Assembly (NCBI GenBank): GCA_035578155.1
Contig: JAPWDM010000005.1
Location: 42,422,365 to 42,486,364 of the forward strand
Reading direction: 5' to 3'
Length of the DNA: 64,000 bases
DNA from: Brachynemurus nebulosus
Taxonomy: Eukaryota > Arthropoda > Insecta > Neuroptera > Myrmeleontidae
In this document: one piece after another, positions 10,325-21,845 of the stretch
Layout: every line of letters starts with the position of its first letter
Numbering within the stretch: the first letter of the stretch is position 1
Notes under the pieces: generated by a model
What the model saw: the letters and a program-made list of their open reading frames with translations, nothing else
Told to the model about the DNA's origin: nothing
Database searches by the model: none
Made by a program: the position numbers and the translations under genes

Positions 10325-12225
10325 CAAGGAATGTTACGGAAGTGTACCCCTGCGATTTTGTTCATTTTAAGATATATTGTAGTACTTGACAAAGTAACAA
10401 ACATATTTTAATTATACGTGCCCAATCCCATATTTAGGGGGTAAAACACCCCTTCAAAAATTTCCTGAAAAATCATATTTTGGTATTTTTCCCATACTAG
10501 CCCTTAAGCAATTTTGATGAAAAGTGGTCAAAAGATTTAGACTGAGGTTACATTACTACAGAATTTTTTTCACTGGGGTCACTTCATTTTTAAGGGGTGA
10601 AACACCCCTAAGAGTGGGTTTTTAAAAATTTTTTTAGGGAAATCATAGCTCAAATTCTTTAAAATTCTGTAAAAAGGCTACAGGTTATTAGTTAATAAAT
10701 AATACGTGTTACTCACTGTAGTGGCGCGGAGTAACTGAGGGGCTATGGGGGGCCCTGTATGAGAACGAAATTTTTAATAAAAATTAAATATTTTGGGTTT
10801 TCCTCACTATAAAATTTATAAAATTTTCAAGATTAATTATCAATAAATTATTTAATTCTTTACTTTATTTTATGGCTTGTGGATCTTTTCAAAATGTGAA
10901 TAAAAGAAGTTTTTTTGCCAAATACCGGTAAAAAAAGTGTCCTTTTAGTAGATTCGTGGAGTGTAAATTGTCCGATTACCATTAACGAATTAACATCTAC
11001 AGACAAAGAAATAACAGTCATGATAATACCTAAAGGGACTACAGGGAAGATACAACCACTAGATGTATACGGATTTCGAATATGGAATAATTTTATCAAG
11101 CGGTTTTCGGATAGTATAATGCTACTCAATTACGATATCAATCTTCATTCTCGTAACAACATAATAAATCTGCAATCACTGATTCATAACCAATTTTCTT
11201 CTCCTCGATATCAAAAATTATTCCGTTATTCATGGTACAAAAGCGGATACATAAGTAAGAAACCAGAAAAATTTGGGAATCCAGTTGCCTTTGCTCTCCA
11301 AGAAAATTTGTCCCCCAAATGCGAAATTGAAGGTTGTGAAGAATTATCTATTATAAAATGTTGTTGGTGCACGAATTCGCTCTGCTTAAGACACTTCTTT
11401 GAAGAATATCATTACTGCGTAAATTATTACCCATAATTCTAAATAACATTTTTTAATACTTCTATAATATTTGATAAATACATTGTAAAATACAGGCATA
11501 CTGAAGCACTTTAACATCCGTTCACTGTACCACTATTCAACATCTACTCAAAATAATAAATAAAACTTAAATTATATTTTACTTGTATATTCTTCCACTA
11601 TTCTTCATAACCCATCACATTTAATTACAAGCTACAATCGAAAATTTTTTTTCATGATGCTATTTCAGTGTTTCAGAACTATCTATTTCAAGTCAAGGAG
11701 TTTGCCAGTTAACCTTATTTTTGAGATTTTATAAATTTTATAGCGAGTAAAATCCAGAATATTTAATTTTTGTTAAAAATTTCGTTCTCATATAGAGCCC
11801 CCCATAGCCCCCCAGTCACGCCGTGCCACTACAGTGGGTAACACGTATTATTTATTAACTAATAACTTGTGGTCTTTTTATAGAATTTTAAAGAATTTGA
11901 GCTATGATTTCCCTAAAAAATTTTTTAAAAACCCACTCTTAGGGGTGTTTCACCCCTTAAAAATTAAGTGACCCCAATGAAAAAAATTCTATAGTAATGT
12001 AACCTCAGTCTAAATCTTTTGACCAATTTTCATCAAAATTGCTTAAGGTCTAGTATGGGAAAAATACCAAAATATGATTTTTTAGGAAATTTTTGAAGGG
12101 GTGTTTTACCCCCTAAAGATGGGATTGGGCACGTATAATTAAAATATGTTTGTTACTTTGTCAAGTACTACAATATATCTTAAAATGAACAAAATCGCAG
12201 GGGTACACTTCCGTAACATTCCTTG
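10325..12225 (+). mobile_element. DNA transposon relic with ~500-bp terminal inverted repeats
   Basis: Left end CAAGGAATGTTACGGAAGTG matches the inverted right end CACTTCCGTAACATTCCTTG. The match continues for about 500 bp on each side (10325 to about 10830, and about 11719 to 12225) with scattered differences. The trinucleotide TGA at 10322-10324 is repeated at 12226-12228, suggesting a 3-bp target duplication. Between the arms is a DDE transposase C-terminal fragment. The superfamily is not settled: the enzyme resembles the pogo/Tigger type, but such elements normally duplicate TA. Confidence 0.8.
10915..11436 (+). pseudogene. DDE transposase, C-terminal fragment with Cys-rich tail
   Basis: A 173-codon frame that would encode the last part of a DDE-type transposase, the nuclease that cuts and joins the element's ends. 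Visible are LLVDSW (second catalytic Asp) and, 36 residues later, IPKGTTGKIQPLDVYGF, matching the pogo/jerky-type P-x-x-T-x-x-x-QP-x-D motif with the third acidic residue. The C-terminus holds C-x4-C, C-x2-C and C-x3-H pairs (CEIEGC, CCWC, CLRH), probably a zinc-binding tail. The frame opens at TTG, not ATG, and upstream there is a stop at 10897, with related coding in another frame. The DNA-binding N-terminus and first catalytic Asp are absent, so this cannot be an active enzyme. It sits between the long inverted repeats of its element. Confidence 0.75.
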
Positions 12226-12599
12226 TGAGAGATGGTGATAAATTTTTTCTATGATTTTTGTATTTATGCCATATCTAGTAAATTTAGTAGTAGAAACTGA
12301 TAGGCTTAAGTCGCACAAATGGCTAAGGGGTTGAAAAACTGACGTAAATTGTATGGGAAGAGGAAGTGCGAAAGGATTTTCGCACTGATATTAATTAAAA
12401 GTTTGAAAGTTATCATCATAAAACGCTTATAAAAAAAAAAAGTTTTCATAAGTCGCGAACATGGCATTATTGCCACGAATAACGACGAATAACAGTGAAC
12501 AACGCGTTTACAATATATTTTTGATCTAAGGATTTTGATAACGAAAATTATAATTTAACATATGTGATATATTTGAAATAGTACTCCCTTTCCTTAAAT

Positions 12600-12665
12600 A
12601 TCATTCCTTTTAAAAATATCGTTATTTTCGATACCGATAATTTTCTATAACGAAAACTTAAATCT
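12600..12665. repeat. copy of the 17-kb foldback centre
   Basis: The blocks ATCGTTATTTTCGATACCGA and TAACGAAAACTT match, in inverted orientation, the centre of the 16346-17812 foldback (TCGATACCGAAAATAACGAT at about 17075). Confidence 0.55.
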
Positions 12666-12693
12666 TTAAAAGTTCGAAAATAGTTTGAAAACG

Positions 12694-13034
12694 TTCGCTT
12701 AAACCTTTAAAAGTTTCATTATTTATTTATTTATTTTTTTGCTACGACGCACCGTTTAAGAGATATTTATGGGCAAAAGTTTACGATAACGAAAAGTATC
12801 ATTTAAAAACATAATAAAAATTTTACAATTACAGGCCAACTACATTTTGATAGTCTTAATATGGTTGAAATATCTATAACTCACTTCGCTTAAACCTTTA
12901 AAAGTTTCATTATTTATTTATTAATTTTTTTTGCTACGACGCACCGTTTAAGAGATATTTGTGATCAAAAGTTTACGATAACGAAAAGTATCATTTAAAA
13001 ACATAATAAAAATTTTACAATTACAGGCCAACTA
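12694..13034 (+). repeat. direct duplication, two ~150-bp copies
   Basis: TTCGCTTAAACCTTTAAAAG through TTTACAATTACAGGCCAACT occurs at 12694-12842 and 12885-13034, about 192 bp apart, with only a few differences. A ~42-bp spacer separates the copies. Confidence 0.95.
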
Positions 13035-13059
13035 TTGAAATAATGAAAACTAAAATTGG

Positions 13060-14290
13060 AGAGGGTGACTAAGGCAACTCTTTCCTGTTATGTCAAAAAT
13101 AAACGTTACGAATTGATGCAACAGTAACCTAATTCTTGTGAATCCTATGAGGAAAGGGTATGAAGAAATGAAAGGTAAGTTTATCTGTTTGCAGTTTATC
13201 GATTTTAATTTCTCGAATTTTAAATGCGCCTATTTGATTATGAAAAACTGACGTAACCTCAACCAACAAATAATCTCCAAGATAATTCTGTAATATCATA
13301 TTATAATTATGTTTGTTTGTTGGAGATTGCGAAAGTTAAAATTATAAATTTTCAATATGATTTTGAAATGGTTTAAAATAAATTTCCGGCCAGTGGACGT
13401 TTTAACCGGATGCGAGATTATAAAGTGTGTACCACAAACAATTCATTATCCGTATCTAATAATAGGGTTAGTACTACTTGTAGGTACCACTAGGTATATG
13501 GTAGTTGGTTGATATCAAACTCAACTAAGCTTAGGCATAACGCATAGCACCATACAAAGTAGATATTAATTATTTAGGTTTCAATCCATAATAATGAGAG
13601 AGGTCAGTCAGTTTATTATGATGCGTTATTAGCTAGAATAATAAGCCGATTTTAATAATAGTTTTAATAATATTAGAACATTTTAATAATAATTTGTTTT
13701 TCTAAACACAATCTCTGTGAGTTTATTTTTATTAGAAATTTTCGTTATAAATGTTCTATTACATTCCATGGCTTTCCAAAAAGAGATACTCTTATGCAAA
13801 GAAAAACGATGGCATTTGTTTTTAAAATAATAATATGGATAAGCAACTTTACAAGGACAACACTAACGTTTTTCTACGAATTTGAACAAATGCTTGACTC
13901 TTTTTATATGGTTTTCGCTCAGAGCCATAAAACAAATCTCAGTCCTAGTTCAGCACTCGAAAAAAAAAATAACTACCATAGTTTGAAAGTTACTTTTAAT
14001 AATGCTATCGGGTATGCCCCGGGCGTTCGGATCCTCGTTCCCAGTTCACACCCCGGAGCTACAGCCCCGCCTACCAACCCTTATCGGGCCTGTTTTCCCT
14101 GTGGCTATAGTTCAGGATCTATTTTTATGATTCGAAAAGATTACTTACTATATTCTCCTACACTATTATTTTGATACACTCCTATTAATACATGAATTTT
14201 CGCTACAAAATCTTTCGCTGAAAGAACTTACTTCAATCAGTTGAAGGCTTTTCCACTAAAACTGAACTTTTCGAAGTAGTAGTTTGAACG
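13060..14290. other. AT-rich DNA with one GC-rich patch
   Basis: Mostly featureless. At 14005-14125 there is about 120 bp of markedly GC-rich sequence (for example GGGTATGCCCCGGGCGTTCG and TACAGCCCCGCCTACC) with no recognised origin. The 126-codon frame covering it has no motif I know. Confidence 0.4.

Positions 14291-14294
<4 letters not shown>

Positions 14295-14373
<79 letters not shown>
14295..14373. repeat. (TA)n microsatellite
   Basis: About 79 bp of TA repeat not obviously inside a larger element; a hAT MITE starts 63 bp downstream. Confidence 0.97.
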
Positions 14374-14374
<1 letters not shown>

Positions 14375-14435
14375 CGTAGAGAGTGTTGTAACCATCTAAA
14401 ACTCTAAAGTATGTTAAAGTATGTACGTATATATC

Positions 14436-14747
14436 CAGGGCCAGACCTAGAGTTAATAGGAGAGGGAACAAATTTTCCTGTTGATGCCCTGCGCCGCAAA
14501 AATTTGTTCCCTGGAAAAGGAAGTGATGATCAAAAAAAAGTCACCTGGACCCTATCAGAAATTGGCAGTGTTGACCTTTTTTTCTGCTCATCACTTTCTT
14601 TTCCACGGACGAATTTTTAAAATTTCCCTGCGCCAAATAAATTTTAAGTATTTTCACCGTTTTGGCGCCCTTCAAATTATGTTTTTGGCGCTCATAAAGC
14701 TTCCAGGGGGCACATGCCCCCCCCCCCCCCCCTTTGATCCGCCCCTG
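14436..14747. mobile_element. hAT MITE with perfect 8-bp duplication
   Basis: The left tip CAGGGCCAGACC and right tip GATCCGCCCCTG are imperfect inverted repeats. The octamer TATATATC lies at 14428-14435 and again at 14748-14755. The interior is non-coding with a poly-C run near 14717-14732. Confidence 0.8.
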
Positions 14748-15280
14748 TATATATCAGCATTTTCTGTAGCATATTAACCCCTTATCACATACAAAGCCAT
14801 ATATGGATTCTAAGTTTTACTATTTTTTTTTCAACATAATAAAATTTTTTTTTTGAAACTACTGATAAATCCTAACTTTATACTCTTTCGAGTAACGGAA
14901 CGTAATTTTTGTTATCTTTGGTAAGTGCGGGTTGTCAAATTATTTGAAGTTATGTTCAGAGTGTCCGACCGTTACAGTGCAATTAATTGGTGCTAATTTT
15001 ATTTGTGAAAACTAAACAATAAGTTTAGTACTAAAATCAAAAATTTTCAAAACACATTCTTTATATATTCAAGAACATGGAATAGTTGTGATTCGTGTGT
15101 GTTTTCTTGTTTTCTTCGATTTTTGGGGCTTATTTTGAAGTTGCCATATTTGGCTTCGTATGCGTTTAATCCAAATTATTATTGGGCATATATGGCTTCG
15201 TATCGCTTTTATGGTACATCCCAGCATGTCAATTCTATTCCTGGTGATGGCTTCGTGAGTGACGATGGTTTTGCTTCTGA

Positions 15281-15579
15281 TTCCCCAGTACTCCCACCAG
15301 CCAAGGCAGTCCATCAACTTCGGTGGCCAGAAAACGTACTGCAACAAGCCGAAAAGGTACTCCATCTAGCTTGTCCGGCTCACCTATACTCATTAAAAAA
15401 GCACGAAAAACTCCAGCTAGGCATCAAGACCTCCCTTTGAAGTCTCTGCGATCAGATAAGGTGACCATTTCCCCGAATGGACAAAACTAAATTGACAATT
15501 ATGTCAAAACTGTTCAAAATTCCGTTCATTCGCCAAATGTGGAAAGTGTCAAGTTTATTTATGTTACAATGGCAAATAA
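15281..15579 (+). pseudogene. piggyBac transposase C-terminus, frameshifted
   Basis: Three consecutive reading frames together look like the end of a piggyBac-family transposase. Frame one (15281-15490) is a Ser/Thr/Pro-rich basic linker (VARKRTATSRKGTPSS) ending LPLKSLRSDKV. The next holds HFPEW. The third (about 15496-15579) holds CQNCSKFRSFAKCGKCQVYL followed by C, i.e. Cys-x2-Cys pairs of the C-terminal Cys-rich domain that binds element ends in this family. The first two joins need frameshifts and the third frame ends in a stop before the last Cys/His residues. The catalytic core is absent. The longer 113-codon frame at 15099-15440 is out of register with this signal and looks spurious. 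Confidence 0.6.
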
Positions 15580-15672
15580 AATTGCATACAGATTTGCATA
15601 AAATATAATTGTATTTTTTATTTAACGCATACGAAGTATTATATCGATTATAATTATAATACTAGAATGCAT

Positions 15673-15694
15673 ACGAAGCCATATATGGCTTCGT
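15673..15694. repeat. 22-bp perfect palindrome inside the piggyBac-like element
   Basis: ACGAAGCCATA followed directly by its reverse complement. Half-sites or near copies lie at 14793, 15143 and 15187 in the same element, so this may be a transposase binding motif. Confidence 0.7.
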
Positions 15695-16099
15695 TAAGTA
15701 ATTTCTAAACAATAAGACTTAATTTTTTTTCTTAATTTGACTACTAAAATAAAAGAAGTGAAAGACATTTTCAGCAAAAAAATTTTTTTCTTCACCTCCT
15801 TCATAATTCATGCAGTAAGGGGTTAAATAAATGTTTCAATTTCTGGTAGCGAAATATGAGACAACCGCCTCATATATTATATCACCATAACTAGGCGTCC
15901 GAAAGGTAAAGTTACATTGGCGACGGTAGAAAATAATGATGAGACTGTCAGTTTTCACTGAAAAAATTAAACGGTATTGCAAAAATTAAATTTCAGATAA
16001 TAAAAAAATTAAAAGAAGATGGAAGTTAAGTATGATAATAGCATTATTATAGCTGGGAAACAAAGAAGTTTAACAATTATCTGCTTTATGGACACTTAC

Positions 16100-16339
16100 C
16101 AGAGGGGTAACTACAAGGGAGGAGGTTGAGCAGTCGCTCCAGGGCGCATGGTAAAAAGGGGCGAAATAGAGGAAATAAAGAAATAGGTCGCAACGAAGGT
16201 AAATTTAGGAAATAAAGAAAGGCTGATGAGTTTTTGGTTTTGTTTTTTTTCACTTCTCTAAATTTCAGAATAAAGTAGACGGCTAGGGGCCGTTTGGTTA
16301 AAATCGGCCCAGGGCGCAAAATTTTTAGTTACGCCTTTG
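16100..16339. mobile_element. hAT MITE with perfect 8-bp duplication
   Basis: Tips CAGAGGGGTAACTA and TAGTTACGCCTTTG; octamer ACACTTAC at 16092-16099 and 16340-16347. Same family as 9219-9512, inverted. The insertion point is at the very tip of the foldback that begins at 16346, so the target duplication overlaps the foldback end. Confidence 0.9.
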
Positions 16340-16345
16340 ACACTT

Positions 16346-17812
16346 ACAAGTAAACGTCCCGAGGCCGGACCTATCGATTTTGATGAAACTTAAATATGTT
16401 GTAGAACACTAAAAACAGCGACACGTATTTTTCTTTATCGGCGGAAAAACGGTTTGAAGGGGTGAAATCGCCCTCCAAAAATTGGGGTAAAAATTTAATT
16501 TTTTAAATATCTCGAAAACGGTAAGAGATCGAGCAAAAGTTTAAATTGGCGATATTGCTCTTTTTTAAAGAGCTATCTACTGGTATGCAATTTGTTCAAA
16601 TTGTGTCAACAGGGGTGGCTGGGGGTTAAAATTTAGGGGTTAATTTTGCAATTAGGGGGTGAAAATTAAACAATATAAAAATTTTGTTTACAGATTTGAA
16701 ATCTATGTCAAAAAATCTAATTGACCTGTTTTTGCTCAATGTCCTAATATTAAGTATAGGGGTAGTTAACTAGGGGGTGACTGTGTCGAATAGTCGTACT
16801 ACTTAGGTAGTTTAAGAAGTTTTTCTTCATGGAAAATAGTTTAGGACATTTAGAATAACGTAGAAATGAAATTTTCGATTTCAAAATTCAGTTTGAGCAA
16901 CATTGGAGAGGGGGTGAGTCACCCTCTTAAATTACATACACTCATTTTTAATATTAACACACTGACAGGGTAATAATGTCACAATAAGTGGTTCTGAAGT
17001 TGGACTGTCGTATGTAAGGTTTTCATAAGGTTTGTTTTTTAATGGATGTTATAGTTTTCGTTATCGAAAGTTATCGATACCGAAAATAACGATATTTTGA
17101 AAATGAATGGAAACCTAATAAAAACCTTACATACGATAGTCCAACTTCAGAACCACTTATTGTGACATTATTACCCACTGTGAGTGTGTTAATATTAAAA
17201 ATGAGTGTATGTTAACTAATATGTAATTTAAGAGGGTGACTCACCCCCTCTTCAATGTTGCTCAAACTGAATTTTGAAATCGAAAATTTCATTTCTACGT
17301 TATTCTAAATGTCTTAAACTATTTTCCATGAAGAACAACTTCTTAAACTACCCAAGTAGTACGACTATTCGACACAGTCACCCCCTAGTTAACTACCCCT
17401 AGACTTAATATTAGGACATTGAGCAAAAACAGGTCAATTAGATTTTTTGACGTAGATTTCAAATCTGTAAACAAAATTTTTATATTGTTTAATTTTCACC
17501 CCCTTTTTGCAAAATTAACCACTAAATTTTAACCCCCAGCCACCCCTGTGGACACAATTTGAACAAATTGCATACCAGTAGATAGCTCTTTAAAAAAGAG
17601 CAATATCGCCAATTTAAACTTTTGCTCGATCTCTTACCGTTTTCGAGATATTTAAAAAATTAAATTTTTACCCCAATTTTTGGAGGGCGATTTCACCCCT
17701 TCAAACCGTTTTTCCGCCGATAAAGAAAAATACGTGTCGCTGTTTTTAGTGTTCTACAACATATTTAAGTTTCATCAAAATCGATAGGTTCGGCCTCGGG
17801 ACGTTTACTTGT
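16346..17812. mobile_element. 1.47-kb foldback element with ~690-bp arms
   Basis: ACAAGTAAACGTCCCGAGG at 16346 is mirrored by CCTCGGGACGTTTACTTGT ending at 17812. The two arms match almost base for base inward to about 17030 and 17115. The centre contains CGTTATCGAAAGTTATCGAT. Arms carry conserved landmarks such as TTTCATCAAAATCGATAGG and ACATACGATAGTCCAAC. No coding signal. A target duplication is not clear (TTA left, TTG right is the best guess). A diverged relative is at 4385-4680. Confidence 0.9.
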
Positions 17813-17829
17813 TGGTACGATGTACCGAA

Positions 17830-20085
17830 CAAAATCTGCTATGACAGTAAAAAAAAACGTGTTAACTGTCACTTCTTATTCAACAAATGGCAATGAACGG
17901 ATTAAGATGTGAAATTTTACTTTCTACTGTCCATGTGTGTGTGTATTATGACTTCCAACCAATTTTTTTTTTTCATTCTGATTCAGTCCCGGCTCAACAC
18001 AGAAAAAATTACTACTTCGGTTACAGGTTTAGACTTTAGACAAGAACAAATAAGTGTAATTATATTATCTACAATTTTACAGAAATCTGACGTCCAATTT
18101 CCTCAATGTATTTAGTAAGTTAATTAGCCAATTAAAATTTCGGCACATACTACATTTGCTGTAAAAATGATATTTTCAAAATGACTACCAGGTTATATAA
18201 ATCATTTTCTTTTTATATATAAAATTAAAATAAGTAGGTACATACTATGTGTTTATGTTGAAAACAGAATGTGGTTTTATTTCGCCAGACTATTATAAAT
18301 ATCGTATTACATAATATGTATTCATATAAAAAAGACCGAATTGAGGCAGAGAGCGTTAGTTAGTTAATTTTGTATTTTCCGAATTTCTCAGATTACCGTT
18401 GCTATCACAGCAACTAATTTACGTGATATTAGATTTATTCATCTCTAAATATGTTTATATGAATAGTAAGTTGAAACCATTTTTATTCGAATGGAAAGAC
18501 ATTTTAAGCTTATATTTTATTATGTTTTGTTTAAAATATAAAACTTTTTGCGAGGATCTACAATGACTGGGGGCAACTTTTTGAAAATTACGGAATTATC
18601 TGAAGTTTTATTCATATATGTTTATGAGTTTGAAATTTCATAATATTTTAGGATTTGATTTAATTTTTGCATGCAATCCCATTCCTACTTGATCATATTT
18701 TTAAATAAGCCACTTTCCAATAATTAGATCGACATGGATTCGAAGAATCACTCCAATTCAATTATTGAAAAATGTCAAAAAATAATTATACAGAATATTT
18801 GATACAGAAAAGATTATTAGGCAAGATTACTTTAAACCGATAACTGTTTGTACAGTATCTGCAAGCAAAAATATTGTTTTTACCATTATCTTTCTTTCTT
18901 TGATTTTGTATTTTTGAAGTAAAATTTTTATAGCTAGGCAGAGAGTAGAACAATTTTGAAATGAAATTCAGATTGAAACATCAATGATTGACTAATTGGA
19001 TATACGTATGCTTTTAATTGGTGATAAAAATTACATATTATACAAATCATGTGTGCGTCAATAAATTTACATTGCCAATTAGATGTATATGTACTGGTTC
19101 TATCTAATACAGTTTTTAATTTTACTACCAGAAGCTCGAAAATCTCTGCGTCGTTAGATCTTCAAATTATTTAATTTATGACAATTTTCTTGATGATATA
19201 ATATTATTTCAAATAATCGAGTATGATCAATTCAACTTATACATAGGTAGGTATTAAATTTGATCATAACGTGTTTACCGTAGTATTATTCTTAAATAAG
19301 TCTTAAATATTATTAAGACAAATTTTTATAAATTTTGGGAGTATATTATGTATATATTTAATAGATTTCAGCGTTACTTTATGGTATTCCATATTTGCTA
19401 TTAATAAAATAATAGTTTGATAATAGTCATAATGAACCGAATACATATGAAAAGTGGTATTTTTGCAAAGTAAAGTGAAAAAATACGCCACGAATATGCC
19501 TGACTTCACTTCAATCGTGGGCTTATATGGCTGGAGCACACACCGAAATGTTTTATTATTATTTTGTATTTGTAATTTAAAATATATATTTAAAAATTTC
19601 TACATAATAATATGCTTGATTCTTTATAATTAATTGTTTATCTACTCTTTCTTCCACCTTAACCTTAACCTTAGCTTTAGTCTAGGTAACGTTTTCATTT
19701 GCGTGAATTATACAGTTTTCCTTAGAAGGTAATTATCGTTTCGTATCATTTAATATTGACGTCAAAAAAAAAAAAACTTTTTATAATTTATATTTTCAGA
19801 AGAAAAACAGAAAAACTGTCTAATTTAAAATGTGAATGTAGAAAAGACAACTGAGAAAAAATTTAATACGAAAAAGCTAAAATATTCATTAAATATTTCA
19901 TTATTCATGTTATTTTTATGATAATATACGAAATATGTCGTTCTACTTATATCTTTAAAGATATCAAAAAACTTGCCATTCGCATTCACCAAAATGTGAA
20001 AATTATTTTCATTAATATTTATACGTACCGAGTGAGTGTCTATTTAAAGTTAATTGTTTGGTTTCTGAAATAGTAAAAGAGATAT
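17830..20085. other. AT-rich DNA, no recognised feature
   Basis: No supported gene or repeat over about 2.2 kb. Near 19660 there is a short run of CCTTAA units that is too brief to call telomeric. Confidence 0.45.
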
Positions 20086-20090
20086 GCGAA

Positions 20091-20316
20091 CTAGTGATGG
20101 TGCCGCCCTAGGCACCGTGAAAAATGCCGCCCCTGCCGCTTTTACTTAAAAAGAAAAATATCAAACTTTTGTTACATTTTTTTTTTAGAACTTTTCTCTA
20201 AAAAGGTTAACTAACGAGCAAAAAGAAAAGTCAAATTATAACTTTTGCCGCCCCTGGGCAAATTCGTTTACTATCAACTTTACCTTATTCGCAATAGTTT
20301 TTTCATTCATCACTAG
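20091..20316. mobile_element. small MITE related to 44772-44974
   Basis: Ends CTAGTGATG and CATCACTAG are inverted. The interior CACCGTGAAAAATGCCGCCC matches, inverted, the block near 44920-44950 of another MITE. No clear 8-bp duplication. Confidence 0.5.
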
Positions 20317-20770
20317 ATGGCTAAGCATCTAGTCACACCCCCATTTGATATCTGCATGTCTGTTAGTATTTGTTCGATATAACTACAATATCTGATGTAA
20401 AAAAATAAAATTAGTTCAATTGGGACTAATGTTACATTATCCAATGTGTATTAGTGAAACGAACGCACTGTAGTATTTGATGCTCTAGAAATTGAAACGG
20501 TAGGTATTGATGGAAAAATCAAACTTGAAATTAGTTATGGGTTTTCTCTTGCTATTTTTTTGCAGTTACACGTTTGAAACGTACCTCATTTTGATTAGGT
20601 CACACTATTTGTGTATGTGGTCTCTTCAAAATTAATCGGTTAGGATTAGAATAAAATATTTTGGGACACCATAAAATAATACAAAACAGACTCTAGTCCT
20701 TTCTAATTTTTGAAATGTGAAATCATAAATTTTGTCGTTTGAAAATCAAAGTACGGATGTTTTTATATTA

Positions 20771-20909
20771 AAAATAGTATATATTGTACAATAAGTGGGA
20801 AAAAAGGCTTATTTTTCACGAATATGAGTTTGTCCTGCGGGCTCGTGCAACAAACTCATATTCATGAGAAATAAGCCATTTTTCCCATTTATTATACAAT
20901 ATACTATTT
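20771..20909. repeat. 139-bp hairpin, arms ~63 bp
   Basis: AAATAGTATATATTGTACAA on the left pairs with its near reverse complement at the right end. Pairing continues through TGGGAAAAAAGGCTTATTT and AATATGAGTTTGT to a GC-rich loop (CTGCGGGCTCGTGC). It could be a tiny foldback element or an RNA-forming hairpin; nothing in the sequence decides. Confidence 0.8.
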
Positions 20910-21378
20910 CTAGTGTTTTATAGACGTCTACTATTTATTTTTATTAAAATTGCATTTTCGATGAACTTTATTATTTTTTATTCTTTTTTTTTTCAGTTTA
21001 TTAATGATTTTCTCCGTTAAAAAATAACTTACCCATACTCGGTTCGTAAGTTTATTTTTGTGGCTATGTATGCTTAAAAATTTTCGAATTTCGATCTCGA
21101 ACTTTTAAACTCCATCCGAGCCCACATAAATAGCACTTAGGAATTTACGATCTTGGTTAAGTAATATACTACATATTATGTAAGTTGTTAAGTATAATAA
21201 TGTAAAATCATTTTATCTACGACTACCATGAAATTGCTTGTTTATTGTATGAAATACAATCTAAGTAAGCTACCTTTTACGTACAGCCGTATATCCAGCT
21301 GTACAAAAAATGGCCTTTTACACGCATGTACATGAAAAATACCAACGCCTACTACACTTTTATTAATTCTTATATTAT

Positions 21379-21845
21379 AGATTATACTAGCCGTACCCGT
21401 GACGTTGTTCACGCGAAACGTTGAGTAGTTTCTTTTTCCAATTTGTAGTTTCTTGCAACTCAAAATGCATTAATTTGTCTCCAAATTGACAATTGTGTAT
21501 TTATTGCATTTTGCGGTACACAATTAGCAACATTTTTTTTATTTAAAATTCAGAAAAATTTCCAAACTACAAAATTTATTTACAATTTTTGTTACTATAG
21601 TTATGAAATTTTCTATGAAATATGTAAATTGGCGTAATGTGTGTAGATGCTCAAAATAATTTTTCCATTTTCCCGTGGGAATGAGACATTTTCCCGGAAT
21701 AAAAAGTACCTTAGATGTTGACCCACATAATAAGTTATCATCACACCAAATTTCATTAAAATCCGTCTGTGATGCGTGAACAGACAGACAGACAGACAGA
21801 GACAAATTTACAGTCTTATTATATGTATAGATATTATACAGTGAT
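21379..21845 (+). repeat. retroposon-like dispersed repeat with (GACA)n tail
   Basis: It starts with ACTAGCCGTACCCGTGACG and GTTCACGCGAAACG. It ends with CACCAAATTTCATTAAAATC, a GACAGACAGACAGACAGA run and TTATTATATGTATAGATATT. This order is a familiar dispersed insect repeat, probably the 3' part of a non-LTR element or a SINE, but I cannot name the family. Confidence 0.4.

Larger units (their letters stand above)
14778..15822 (+). mobile_element. piggyBac-like element, decayed and internally deleted
   Basis: Flanked by TTAA on both sides (14774-14777 and 15823-15826). Tips are CCCCTTATCACAT and, inverted, CCCCTTACTGCAT. TTAA plus CCC tips is the piggyBac hallmark, and a piggyBac-type Cys-rich C-terminus is encoded inside. 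At 1045 bp it is too short to hold a full transposase (about 600 codons). The motif CCATATATGGCTTCGTATGC or parts of it recurs near both ends (14793, 15143, 15187, 15673). Confidence 0.8.

Noticed and set aside
10860..11129. 89-codon minus-strand frame
   Set aside because: Antisense shadow of the transposase fragment on the plus strand, which carries the recognisable motifs.
13794..14174. 126-codon plus-strand frame
   Set aside because: Its first half is AT-driven and the second half translates the unexplained GC-rich patch; no domain recognised and no splice context.
15099..15440. 113-codon frame in the piggyBac-like element
   Set aside because: Out of register with the piggyBac-type linker and Cys-rich domain; no motif of its own.
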